NCBI GenBank assembly: GCA_005784505.1
Contig: VCAZ01000050.1
Location: 1,054,001-1,118,000, forward strand
Length of the DNA: 64,000 nucleotides
Direction of reading: 5' to 3'
Source: Bagarius yarrelli
Taxonomy: Eukaryota > Chordata > Actinopteri > Siluriformes > Sisoridae
Below are positions 63,700 to 64,000 of the stretch, piece after piece (within the stretch, counting starts at the first letter, position 1; each line of letters begins with the position of its first letter). The position numbers were made by a program, and so were the translations under genes. Below the pieces are notes generated by a model. The model had not been told where the DNA came from. It ran no database searches and saw only the letters and a program-made list of their open reading frames with translations.

Positions 63700-63754
63700 G
63701 TTAGTAAACTCTGTGGATTATATGCCTGCCAAAAAGAAAGGGCAAAGCTAATAT

Positions 63755-64000
63755 ATGGACAAAAGCACTGGGACACCTGACCATCACATCCATGTTTGTC
63801 GTTTGCACATCAGATTCCAGATTTAGTCTCAATCTTACCATAATATAACTTCCACTCATATAAAAATACTGTTTATTATATTGTTGGGATGGCTTTGTAG
63901 ATGCAGAGATCATAGTATTAGTGAGATCAGGCACTAAAGGAGGTCTGGGACGCAGCTGGTGTTCCATTTTATCCCAAAAGTGTTCACTGTAATTGAGATC
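63755..64000 (-). mobile_element. Tc1-derived repeat, cut by the window end
   Basis: In intron 71. It begins 'atggacaaaagcactgggac' and contains 'tagtgagatcaggcacta' and 'tttatcccaaaagtgttcac', matching the minus copies at 36275 and 57480. Confidence 0.6.

Noticed and set aside
62060..62925. Overlapping ORFs of up to 101 codons on both strands
   Set aside because: They lie in the 21-bp minisatellite within intron 69 and exist because the period is a multiple of three. There are no domains, and flanking exons 69 and 70 splice across.

Overview
The window is vertebrate nuclear DNA, most likely from a ray-finned (teleost) fish. It is AT-rich and intron-rich, with many microsatellites and many short interspersed elements of the tRNA-headed teleost type whose tails read 'gcatttggcagacgcccttatccagagc'. 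There are also decayed Tc1/mariner and hAT elements. The SINE mix suggests an otophysan such as a catfish, but that is a guess. No prokaryotic features are present.

One gene dominates: adgrv1 (VLGR1/GPR98/MASS1), the giant adhesion GPCR of hair-cell ankle links and the photoreceptor periciliary membrane. It lies on the + strand, starts at 12921 and runs off the right edge. I could place 71 coding exons (12921-63699). All splice phases are compatible and add up to 14,788 nt, or 4,929 codons plus one base. This covers the signal peptide, about 34 Calx-beta repeats and the start of another, the laminin-G/pentraxin-like module (exons 19-20), a small Cys-rich PAN/apple-like segment (exon 32) and the EAR/EPTP repeats (exons 45-50). 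The remaining Calx-beta repeats, the GAIN/GPS region, the seven-helix domain and the PDZ-binding tail must lie beyond 64000.

Layout: 1-12918 is upstream non-coding DNA. It holds a long TA tract, a 500-nt purine GAAA tract, a dead LINE fragment, two non-autonomous DNA elements, several SINE pieces and one possible conserved regulatory stretch (about 5580-6000). No neighbouring gene is recognisable. A Tc1-derived repeat with a SINE inside it ends only about 50 bp before the first coding exon. From 12921 onward exons of 79-809 bp alternate with introns of about 0.1-3.7 kb that carry most of the mobile-element debris.

Main points of interest: (1) all three non-Calx-beta modules interrupt a Calx-beta repeat at the same loop; (2) a GC-AG intron follows exon 36; (3) dinucleotide repeats abut the exon 68 acceptor and the exon 43 donor; (4) a 21-bp minisatellite of about 38 copies in intron 69 is open in several frames on both strands only because its period is a multiple of three; (5) a 25-bp minisatellite fills part of intron 2; (6) several element pairs are in inverted orientation. 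I found nothing that looks like a wholly new genetic system. Comparisons with the human protein rest on recalled family knowledge, not on a search.
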